A DNA stretch of 6,217 nt from an uncultured Dysgonomonas sp. (lineage in GTDB: Bacteria; Bacteroidota; Bacteroidia; Bacteroidales; Dysgonomonadaceae), in the NCBI GenBank assembly GCA_945292135.1, contig CALYRA010000089.1:1-6217 (forward strand). Reading direction: 5' to 3'. The translations under genes and the position numbers were made by a program. Below the pieces are notes generated by a model. That model searched no databases, was not told where the DNA came from, and was given only the letters and a program-made list of their open reading frames with translations. Below, in pieces: positions 1 through 6,217 of the stretch (position 1 is the stretch's first letter; every line of letters begins with the position of its first letter).

Positions 1-209
1 AAAAATATTTCAAGTGATAAACGAAAATATTTTCTATATGCTGAATTTTATTTAGAATAATTTTATATTATCTTTCTTCTACCAATACTTAGTCATTAAT
101 TATCACATCTATTGTTTCAGCACACACTCTCATCCAACTAAAAGAACAGACCTATAACAGATTGAAACACAATTTAATCTGCCTGTTGAAAACTTTTTAA
201 GAAAAATAA
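1..209. other. AT-rich non-coding upstream region
   Basis: No convincing gene is seen on either strand. The first frame is open from base 1 to a TAA at 58-60 (19 codons), which might be the tail of an upstream gene, but its short length and AT-rich base composition make this unprovable. The 9-base string AAAATATTT occurs twice near the left edge (2-10 and 24-32). This is expected often in such AT-rich DNA. A short hairpin at 158-181 is listed separately. The region probably separates the dcw operon from an unrelated upstream gene. Confidence 0.5.
158..181. other. Small inverted repeat upstream of the operon
   Basis: CAGATTGAA (158-166) and TTTAATCTG (173-181) can pair over 9 bp with one G-T wobble around a 6-base loop. 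The arms are AT-rich and no T tract follows directly: the nearest is TTTTT at 194-198, twelve bases on. It is therefore a poor intrinsic terminator. It could be a weak terminator of an upstream gene, a protein site, or chance. Confidence 0.25.
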
Positions 210-235
210 GTGGGGAAAAGTGGGGGGAAGTGTAG
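210..235 (+). promoter_or_regulatory. MraZ operator: 10-bp-period GTGGGG direct repeats
   Basis: GTGGGG occurs at 210-215 and 220-225, with a degenerate third copy GTGTAG at 230-235. The copies are in exact 10-bp register, so they lie on the same face of the helix. MraZ family proteins are known to bind direct repeats of a TGGGN/GTGGG core spaced about one helical turn apart, just upstream of mraZ, and to control the dcw operon. The location 56 bases before the mraZ start fits autoregulation. A GTG inside the first repeat could be misread as an mraZ start, which would wrongly make the operator coding. Confidence 0.8.
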
Positions 236-242
236 AATTTCA

Positions 243-250
243 TATCTTTA
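243..250 (+). promoter_or_regulatory. Candidate Bacteroidetes -7 box for the dcw operon
   Basis: TATCTTTA matches five of the six defined bases of the Bacteroidetes -7 consensus TAnnTTTG. A start point a few bases downstream would leave a leader of about 30-35 bases before the mraZ ATG. The MraZ repeats would then cover the -33 zone, which fits repression by promoter occlusion. No clear TTTG -33 element is seen, and near matches are common in AT-rich DNA (another lies at 69-76), so this is weak. An alternative is TTG at 186-188 with a poor -7 match overlapping the first repeat. Confidence 0.3.
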
Positions 251-290
251 CGGAATAATTTGGTTTATTCTGTTAAAAAACAGCAAATTA

Positions 291-764
291 ATGTTTAATT
301 TTTTAGGAAATATCGAGGCAAAAATGGATGCGAAAGCAAGAATTTTTGTCCCTGCTGCGTTTAGGAAGATACTTCAATCCTCCTCACAAAGCGTATTAAT
401 CCTAAGAAAAGACATTTTCCAAGACTGTCTGGTTCTATATCCTGTCAATGTATGGGAAGAGGAATTAACCAAACTGCGAACTCGTCTTAGCAGATGGGAT
501 AAAGCCCAACAACAAGTGTTTCGTCAATTCGTCGTAGATGCGGAAAGGTTGGAAATGGATGCAAACGGCAGAATCCTGATACCTAAAAGATATTTGCAAA
601 TGCTGAAAATTTCTTCCGAAATAATCTTCTTGGGGGTAGACAATACCATTGAATTATGGACTAAAGAAGCTCTGGACAAATCATTGATTTCGACAGAAGA
701 CTTTAGCAATCAAATACAAGAATTAATGAACAACAATCCTGAGCAAGGATTCTCTAATCAATAA
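291..764 (+). CDS. mraZ: Transcriptional regulator MraZ
   Basis: 157-residue MraZ, a double-SpoVT/AbrB-fold DNA-binding protein that forms ring oligomers and regulates the dcw operon through upstream repeats. The start at ATG 291 gives MFNFLGNIEAKMDAK, matching the usual family N-terminus. An upstream GTG at 210 would add 27 atypical residues and run through the operator, so it is rejected. The two family loops are visible: DAKAR (residues 13-17, followed by IFVPAAFR) and DANGR (90-94, followed by ILIPKRYL). The first loop normally reads DxKGR, so Ala16 in place of Gly is slightly unusual, but the conserved Asp and Arg are kept. It is the first gene of the cluster and ends 3 bases before rsmH. 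Length is normal for the family. Confidence 0.95.
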   Translation: MFNFLGNIEAKMDAKARIFVPAAFRKILQSSSQSVLILRKDIFQDCLVLYPVNVWEEELTKLRTRLSRWDKAQQQVFRQFVVDAERLEMDANGRILIPKRYLQMLKISSEIIFLGVDNTIELWTKEALDKSLISTEDFSNQIQELMNNNPEQGFSNQ

Positions 765-767
765 ACA

Positions 768-1682
768 ATGACAGATGCAATATACCATATACCTGCATTA
801 TTACAAGATAGTGTAGACGGGATGAACCTAAAACCCGATAGCATCTGTGTTGACGTAACTTTCGGCGGAGGTGGCCATTCTCGAGAGATTCTATTTAGAT
901 TAGGAAACAAAGGACACTTATACTCATTCGATCAAGATATAGATGCTTTATCGAACATTGAAGAGAACGAGAATTTTACCTTTGTCCATAGCAATTTTCG
1001 TTATCTGAAGAATTTCATGCAATATCATGAAGTCAAATCAGTAGATGCCATATTAGCCGATTTAGGCGTATCGTCTCATCACTTCGACGATTCTAAAAGA
1101 GGTTTTTCATTTCGTTACGAGAATGAAAAGTTAGATATGCGAATGAATCAAAAAGCAAAGAAAACAGCCGCTGACATTCTGAATCAATACAACGAAGAAA
1201 AACTTGCAGATATATTCTTTTTTTACGGCGAACTAAAACTGGCTAAACGAATTGCCTCAATGATAGTCAAATCACGTCAGGAAAAGCCATTCAAGTTGAT
1301 CAGTGACCTGCTTGAAACATTAGCGCCTTTTATCGGTAAAAACGAAAAAGAGAAAAAGATTCTTGCGCAAGCATTTCAGGCTTTACGTATCGAAGTCAAC
1401 GAAGAAATTGAAGCTTTGAAAGATATGCTCAATCAATCTTTGGATATACTAAAGCCGGGAGGAAGATTAGTCGTAATTACCTATCATTCTATTGAAGACC
1501 GTTTGGTAAAGAATTTTTTTAAAACAGGTAATTTTGAGGGAAAACTGGATAAAGATTTTTATGGTAATGTAAATACGCCATTCAGATTAATAAACAATAA
1601 AGTAATTGTACCATCCAAAGAAGAGGAAATGCAAAACCCCCGTTCAAGGAGTGCAAAATTGCGAATAGCTGAGAAAAAATAA
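768..1682 (+). CDS. rsmH: 16S rRNA (cytosine(1402)-N4)-methyltransferase RsmH
   Basis: 304-residue cytoplasmic SAM-dependent methyltransferase (also called MraW), which adds the N4 methyl group of m4Cm1402 in the 16S rRNA decoding centre. Family signatures are intact: HIPALLQDSV near the N-terminus, the SAM-binding DVTFGGGGHS (29-38), ADLGVSSHHFD (97-107), KRGFSFR (110-116), QAFQALRIEVNEE (201-213), HSIEDRLVKNFF (240-251) and the C-terminal NPRSRSAKLR (290-299). Residues of about 130-200 form the expected helical insert. The length is typical. The ATG follows the mraZ stop by 3 bases with an A-rich leader and no clear Shine-Dalgarno, as is usual in Bacteroidetes, so it is probably translated with mraZ from one transcript. 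Confidence 0.97.
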   Translation: MTDAIYHIPALLQDSVDGMNLKPDSICVDVTFGGGGHSREILFRLGNKGHLYSFDQDIDALSNIEENENFTFVHSNFRYLKNFMQYHEVKSVDAILADLGVSSHHFDDSKRGFSFRYENEKLDMRMNQKAKKTAADILNQYNEEKLADIFFFYGELKLAKRIASMIVKSRQEKPFKLISDLLETLAPFIGKNEKEKKILAQAFQALRIEVNEEIEALKDMLNQSLDILKPGGRLVVITYHSIEDRLVKNFFKTGNFEGKLDKDFYGNVNTPFRLINNKVIVPSKEEEMQNPRSRSAKLRIAEKK

Positions 1683-1687
1683 TACAA

Positions 1688-2020
1688 ATGGCAAAAAAAG
1701 TAAAAGGGTTCAAAAATAATTTCATGCATATCATCGGCGGCACTGTCCTTACCGAAGACATTTTCCTGAAAAATACCCGATTTATCGCAACTATATGTAT
1801 TATCATTGTTTTGTATATCAGCAACAGATATAGCTGTATTGAAAAGATGGCAGAAATTGAATCGCTACAACGGGAGTTGAAAGACGCAAAATATGAATCA
1901 AATACAATATCTGTAGAATTGGTAAGCGTAAGCCGGGAAGCAAAAGTAAAAGAATTAGTGAACAAGCATGGGCTTCAACTCGAAAGAGCTAAAGAACCGA
2001 TTTATAGAATAGAAAATTAG
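1688..2020 (+). CDS. ftsL: FtsL-like cell division protein
   Basis: 110-residue small bitopic membrane protein in the position of ftsL between rsmH and ftsI. A basic N-terminal segment of about 30 residues (KKVKGFKNN, cytoplasmic) leads to one hydrophobic helix around residues 32-45 (FIATICIIIVLYIS). A periplasmic stretch rich in Glu, Lys and Leu follows (about 52-82), probably coiled coil, and then a short C-terminal tail. This is the architecture of FtsL, which pairs with FtsB-type proteins and activates septal peptidoglycan synthesis by FtsW/FtsI. Primary sequence is poorly conserved in this family, so the call rests on synteny and topology. I recognise it as the Bacteroidetes-type FtsL (NRY after the helix is typical). 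It starts 5 bases after rsmH and ends 4 bases before ftsI. Confidence 0.85.
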   Translation: MAKKVKGFKNNFMHIIGGTVLTEDIFLKNTRFIATICIIIVLYISNRYSCIEKMAEIESLQRELKDAKYESNTISVELVSVSREAKVKELVNKHGLQLERAKEPIYRIEN

Positions 2021-2024
2021 AAGA

Positions 2025-4222
2025 ATGCCAAAAAGAAATACCAAAATAACAAAGAATACTGCTATCAGCCGTTATGGTTGGATAGCTTTGTTATTTTCAT
2101 TGGTATTCATTGCTGTGATAGTTTGCGTCTGCAAAACAAAGTTCGTTGAGGGTGAAATGTGGCGTAAATTAGGTAAGGAGGCTATCTCAAAAGAAAACCG
2201 ATCCGTTCGCCCCAACCGGGGAAATATCTATGCCGATGATGGGCGATTACTCGCTACGAGTGAACCTCTTTATGGTATATACATTGACTTTATGGCGGAA
2301 GGTATAAAAAAAGATACCCTCATGAAATATGTTACTCCCTTATCACAAGAATTAGCCAAAAGATATAAAGGTAAGACAGCAGCGCAATACAAAAAACTCT
2401 TTTTAGACAGTTGGGCTTTGAGCCGAAAAGAATTAGAAGCAATTGAACGCAACAAGCAAAACGGCTCAAACACAAAGATCAAAACCAAAAGCCGATATGT
2501 ACGGATTATCCCCCAAGATATAAACTATGTTGAATTAAAAGAATTAAGAAAATTACCATTCCTCAACCAAAAAAGCAATCGGTGCGGACTTATAGCCGAA
2601 GAACGTACCAAGCGGCTTAAACCATTTGGCAGGTTAGCAGGTAGAACCGTCGGTACGATATATAAAGACGTTGACAAAGGAGGAGCCAGCGGATTAGAGC
2701 TTAAATATGATTCTATTCTTCGTGGCGAACCCGGTTTAAAAGCCGCCAACGTATCAGTGGAAAGTGGATTGACATAGTACAAGTAGAACCAAAAGATGGT
2801 TGCGACATACAAACAACGATCAATGTAGATGTTCAAGATATTGCCGAAAAAGCATTATACAAAAAATTAGCTGAATTGAAAGCCGAATCGGGTTGCGCTA
2901 TTGTTATGGAAGTGGAGACAGGAGAGATAAAGGCTCTTGTAAACCTTGACAGGATTTCGGACGGAACGTATGGCGAGGGGAATCCTAATGCCTTCTCCTA
3001 TATGTCCGAACCCGGCTCAACGTTTAAAGCCATATCATTAATGGTTGCCCTTGAAGATGGAGTTATCACGCCGCAAGATTCTTTTTATGTTGGCACAGGT
3101 CAATTTCAATATAATAACAAAATCATAAAAGACCACGATTGGCGTAAATATAAGGATAAAGGATACCTAACCGTAACGGAAGGCATGTATATGTCTTCAA
3201 ATGTCGTATTGGCGAAAATGATATTAAAGGGTTATGAAAAGAACCCTAAAAAATATGTAGAAGGGATTTACAAATTGGGACTTGGCAAAAAGCTAACTTG
3301 GGATGTCCCATTGAAAGGACGTGAAGGTATCGCTTCTATACGTTTTCCCAACGATCCTCACAACCCGTGGTCTAAAACAACTCTAGCTTGGATGTCATTT
3401 GGTTACGAAACCCAAATACCTCCGATATATATTCTGATGTTTTATAACGGAATAGCTAATAACGGAAAGATGATAAAACCGTTTATAACAAAAGCATTTT
3501 TACAAAACGGGTCGACAAAAGAAGAATTTGAAGCGGAAGTACTAAATAAATCTTTGTGTTCGAAAAGGACACTGAAACAAGTACAAGAAATACTACGGGG
3601 AGTGGTAACGAATGGAACAGGAAAAGCCGTTAATTCAAATTTGGTCAATATTTCAGGAAAAACAGGGACAGCAATGATTGCCACTCGAGGAGGATATGAA
3701 GGTTACTATGTCTCATTTTGCGGATATTTTCCATCCGATAAACCGAAATATACATGTTTTGTAGGAGTACGCCATCCGCAAGGAAGTCCTTCAGGCGGAT
3801 TGATGGCAGGTACCGTATTCAAAGAAATTGCGGAGGCAATTACTATTCGCGATATAGCAAGAAATCCATTAAAGCCACAAACAGATACAATAAATATATT
3901 TACTCCAAAAGTCAAAAACGGACGTTTAGATAATACAGAATTTGTTTTATCCAAATTAGGACAAAAATTTGTGTCACCCGATATAGTAGCTGAATGGATA
4001 GACACAAGGACAACAAATAATCAAATATCACTTATTCCTCATAAAATACAAGAAAGCATTATGCCAAATGTAATTGGTATGGGCGCTAAAGACGCAATTT
4101 ATCTACTCGAAAATATGAATCTGAACGTGAAGCTTTCGGGAGCAGGAAAAGTGATAGAGCAATCTGTACCGGAGGGAAGCAGATTAGTAAAGGGTACTAC
4201 AGTAACAATTATTTTAAATTAA
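2025..4222 (+). CDS. ftsI: FtsI/PBP3 transpeptidase with PASTA domain, joined by a -1 frameshift
   Basis: Septal class B penicillin-binding protein that cross-links peptidoglycan in the periplasm. The first frame (2025-2777) encodes a basic N-terminus, a membrane helix (about 18-36), the dimerisation-domain start RGNIYADDGRLLA (65-77) and GASGLELKYDSILRGEPG (220-237), then stops at TAG 2775. The -1 frame carries on with SRQRISGKWIDIVQVEP and holds STFK (S332, catalytic Ser), SSN (391-393), KTG (546-548) and a C-terminal PASTA domain (about 679-732). Joined at 2741 the protein is 732 residues, normal for Bacteroidetes FtsI. Neither part works alone: the first lacks the transpeptidase. The second has only a mid-protein TTG (2876) as a plausible start and no membrane anchor. 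It could be programmed frameshifting, a sequence error or a true mutation. Gaps to neighbours are 4 and 12 bases. Confidence 0.88.
2735..2741 (+). promoter_or_regulatory. Candidate -1 frameshift slippery heptamer T_TTA_AAA
   Basis: In the frame of the ftsI start the codons are GGT TTA AAA GCC. The heptamer T TTA AAA fits X_XXY_YYZ, so Leu and Lys tRNAs could re-pair on TTT and AAA. Decoding then continues AGC CGC CAA, giving GEPGLKSRQRISGKW, the expected FtsI sequence. The -1 frame is open only from 2711 and the 0 frame closes at 2777, so any shift must occur in this 67-base window. No strong downstream hairpin or upstream Shine-Dalgarno stimulator is evident by eye; only 4-5 bp pairings are seen, such as TGGCG 2723-2727 with CGCCA 2744-2748. 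The same reading would result from one A missing from an AAAAA run. Confidence 0.45.
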
Positions 4223-4234
4223 AAAGAATGTCAT

Positions 4235-5686
4235 ATGAAATTAACAGATTTATTGGCAGGAGTTGAAGTTATAGAAATCAAAGGCGATAACAACATTGAT
4301 ATAAAAAATATATATACCGATTCTCGCAATGTCACAGAAGATTCCCTCTTCATAGCCATAAAAGGCGTACAAGTAGACGGACACAACTATATTGCAAATG
4401 CGATCGAAAACAAAGCGAAAGCAATAGTTTACGAAGATAATATACAGACAGATAAAGAAGGAATAACCTATATCAAAGTAAAACATTCCGCAGATGCGAC
4501 AGGTAAGATTGCCACACATTGGTATGGAAATCCGACAAGCAAGCTTAAACTCGTAGGAGTAACAGGCACGAATGGGAAAACGACAACCGCTACCCTACTC
4601 TATGACCTATTCAAAAAATTGGGATATAAAGTGGGATTACTTTCAACTGTACGTAATTATGTAAATGAGAAAGAATTTCACGCCACTCACACGACTCCCG
4701 ATCCCTTGACATTAAATGAAATGCTAGCCAAGATGGTAGACGCAGGCTGCGAATACGCTTTTATGGAGGTCAGCTCACATGCTATTCACCAAAAGAGAAT
4801 AAGCGGATTGAATTTTGCCGGCGGAATATTTACAAATCTTACACAAGACCATTTAGATTATCACAAAACGATGGATGAATATCTAAAAGCCAAGAAAGAG
4901 TTTTTCGATAATCTTCCCGAAACAGCATTTGCGTTAACCAATATTGATGACAAAAACGGATTGGTTATGTTGCAAAATACAAAAGCTAAGAAATATACTT
5001 ATTCAGTAAAAAATTTAGCCGATTATAAGGCTAAAATCATCGAAAAACATTTTGACGGTACAGCCATCGAAATAAATAATAAGGAAGTACAAATACAGTT
5101 TGTAGGGGTATTCAATGTTTACAACATATTGGCTGTCTATGGAGCGGCAAATTTACTTGGACAAAATCCGGAACAAATATTAGTCATACTGAGTACATTA
5201 AAACCCGTTTCGGGACGATTCCAGACGATGCGTTCAGCCGAAGGATATACAGCAATTGTAGATTACGCCCATACGCCTGACGCCCTTACGAATGTATTGG
5301 AAGCGATACACGAAGTGTTGGATGGACAGGGACAAGTTATCACAGTTGTCGGATGCGGAGGAAACAGGGATAAAACAAAACGTCCTATTATGGCACGTGA
5401 AGCCGTGAAATTGAGCGATCAAGTTATTTTGACCTCAGACAATCCTCGTTACGAAGAACCACAAGCCATTATCAATGATATGGAAGATGGTTTAAACGGA
5501 GAACAAATGAAGAAAACGCTTTCAATTGTAGACAGGAAACAAGCTATAAAAACAGCTTGCAGATTGGCAAAAAAAGGAGATGTCATCCTTATTGCAGGTA
5601 AAGGACACGAAGATTATCAAGACATTAAAGGGGTAAAACATCACTTCGATGATTGCGAGATTGTGAATGAAATTTTTGGAAAATAA
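4235..5686 (+). CDS. murE: UDP-MurNAc-L-Ala-D-Glu:meso-diaminopimelate ligase MurE
   Basis: 483-residue cytoplasmic Mur ligase, which uses ATP to add the third residue to UDP-MurNAc-L-Ala-D-Glu. N-terminal domain: [18 protein letters not shown] (27-44). Central ATPase domain: P-loop [10 protein letters not shown] (109-118), THTTPDP (151-157), MEVSSHAI (177-184) and [10 protein letters not shown] (201-210). Lys220 in [10 protein letters not shown] aligns with the carbamylated lysine. C-terminal domain: [10 protein letters not shown] (342-351), [12 protein letters not shown] (373-384), the substrate-selecting DNPRYEEP (402-409) and AGKGHEDYQ (454-462). DNPR is the signature of meso-diaminopimelate-adding MurE; lysine-adding enzymes differ there. 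The start at ATG 4235 gives the usual [10 protein letters not shown]. An ATG at 4228 is out of frame. It lies 12 bases after ftsI. Confidence 0.97.
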   Translation: MKLTDLLAGVEVIEIKGDNNIDIKNIYTDSRNVTEDSLFIAIKGVQVDGHNYIANAIENKAKAIVYEDNIQTDKEGITYIKVKHSADATGKIATHWYGNPTSKLKLVGVTGTNGKTTTATLLYDLFKKLGYKVGLLSTVRNYVNEKEFHATHTTPDPLTLNEMLAKMVDAGCEYAFMEVSSHAIHQKRISGLNFAGGIFTNLTQDHLDYHKTMDEYLKAKKEFFDNLPETAFALTNIDDKNGLVMLQNTKAKKYTYSVKNLADYKAKIIEKHFDGTAIEINNKEVQIQFVGVFNVYNILAVYGAANLLGQNPEQILVILSTLKPVSGRFQTMRSAEGYTAIVDYAHTPDALTNVLEAIHEVLDGQGQVITVVGCGGNRDKTKRPIMAREAVKLSDQVILTSDNPRYEEPQAIINDMEDGLNGEQMKKTLSIVDRKQAIKTACRLAKKGDVILIAGKGHEDYQDIKGVKHHFDDCEIVNEIFGK

Positions 5687-5704
5687 ATTTAAGAAAGAGA
5701 AAGG

Positions 5705-6217
5705 ATGTTATACTATCTATTTAGTTTTTTGGATAAATTGGATTTTCCCGGAGCAGGATTATTTAAATATGTATCATTTCGATCAGCAATCGCAGTCATC
5801 TTGTCCTTACTTATATCTACGATTATAGGTAGGCGTATCATCAACAAACTGCAAAAACTCCAAATCGGCGAAACGATTCGCGACTTAGGACTTGAAGGTC
5901 AAATGAGTAAAAAAGGTACTCCTACGATGGGAGGAATCATTATTATCATATCCATACTTATTCCTGTTTTACTTTGTGCTCAACTTGAGAATATTTACAT
6001 TATCCTGATGCTTATCACGACTGTTTGGTTGGGAACATTGGGATTTATGGACGATTATATCAAAGTTTTCAAAAAAGATAAAGAGGGATTGCGAGGTAAA
6101 TTTAAAGTGGTCGCTCAAATCGGTTTGGGGTTGATAGTCGGATTGACATTATACCTTAGCCCGGATGTAATAATCAAAGAAAATGTCGAAGTAAGGAATG
6201 TAGATAATGTTTTGGTT
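5705..6217 (+). CDS. mraY: Phospho-N-acetylmuramoyl-pentapeptide transferase MraY (5' part)
   Basis: The first 171 codons of MraY, open to the window edge, so the 3' part is missing. MraY is an integral inner-membrane enzyme that moves phospho-MurNAc-pentapeptide from UDP to undecaprenyl phosphate, forming lipid I. The start [20 protein letters not shown] is typical of Bacteroidetes MraY. Visible signatures are a membrane helix around 25-42, [10 protein letters not shown] (68-77), helices around 78-92 and 97-113, [12 protein letters not shown] (113-124) with the conserved acidic pair Asp116-Asp117, and GLRGKFK (128-134). After a further helix comes LSPDV (151-155), the start of a longer extramembrane loop often seen in this phylum. 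It follows murE by 18 bases, and GAAAGAGAAAGG just before the ATG is only a weak purine-rich leader. No murF lies between murE and mraY. Confidence 0.96.
   Translation, partial: MLYYLFSFLDKLDFPGAGLFKYVSFRSAIAVILSLLISTIIGRRIINKLQKLQIGETIRDLGLEGQMSKKGTPTMGGIIIIISILIPVLLCAQLENIYIILMLITTVWLGTLGFMDDYIKVFKKDKEGLRGKFKVVAQIGLGLIVGLTLYLSPDVIIKENVEVRNVDNVLV

Noticed and set aside
1..60. Tail of an upstream gene in the first + frame (19 codons to TAA at 58-60)
   Set aside because: Too short to judge. A second frame is also open over most of the same stretch, and no recognisable motif is present.
69..76. TATCTTTC as a Bacteroidetes -7 promoter box
   Set aside because: No -33 partner is seen, it is over 200 bases from mraZ, and such matches are common by chance in this AT-rich region.
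158..181. Intrinsic terminator of an upstream gene
   Set aside because: The stem is AT-rich and not followed directly by a T tract, so it is kept only as an inverted repeat.
210..290. A 27-residue N-terminal extension of MraZ from a GTG at 210
   Set aside because: The extension runs through the MraZ operator repeats and gives sequence unlike the family, while ATG 291 gives the normal MraZ N-terminus.
2525..2836. Minus-strand open frame opposite the ftsI frame break
   Set aside because: It has no recognisable protein features and lies antisense to clear FtsI sequence, so it is a shadow. The other minus-strand open frames in the window were rejected for the same reason.
2876..4222. A separate gene for a 448-residue penicillin-binding protein
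   Set aside because: The proposed start is a TTG in the middle of FtsI-like sequence that continues upstream to at least 2741, and the product would have no membrane anchor. It is the second part of ftsI.

Overview
The window is the 5' part of a division and cell wall (dcw) gene cluster from a Bacteroidetes bacterium, most likely of the order Bacteroidales. The reasons are the gene order (mraZ, rsmH/mraW, a short ftsL-like gene, a PASTA-bearing ftsI, murE, mraY with no murF between them), the short FtsL-like protein, a GTGGGG-type MraZ operator, AT-rich DNA, and A-rich gene starts without clear Shine-Dalgarno sequences. Genus cannot be fixed from the sequence alone.

Layout: positions 1-290 are AT-rich non-coding DNA. 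They end in a 10-bp-period direct repeat (210-235) that looks like the MraZ operator, followed by a candidate Bacteroidetes promoter box. Then come five complete genes and one cut gene, all on the + strand with gaps of 3-18 nt: mraZ (291-764), rsmH (768-1682), ftsL-like (1688-2020), ftsI (2025-4222, reading frame interrupted), murE (4235-5686) and the first 171 codons of mraY (5705-6217, cut by the window end). This looks like one operon.

The genes fit together as follows. MraZ probably autoregulates the operon and RsmH methylates 16S rRNA. The FtsL-like protein belongs to the divisome and FtsI makes septal peptidoglycan cross-links. MurE adds the third stem-peptide residue, which the DNPR motif suggests is meso-diaminopimelate. 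MraY makes lipid I.

The most notable observation is in ftsI. The N-terminal part (membrane anchor and dimerisation domain) and the transpeptidase/PASTA part lie in two frames related by a -1 shift. The point where homology-like sequence changes frame coincides with a perfect X_XXY_YYZ slippery heptamer, T_TTA_AAA (2735-2741). Either this is a programmed -1 ribosomal frameshift in an essential division gene, or it is a one-base deletion (sequence error or mutation) in an A run. The sequence alone cannot decide. The rest is a conventional dcw cluster.
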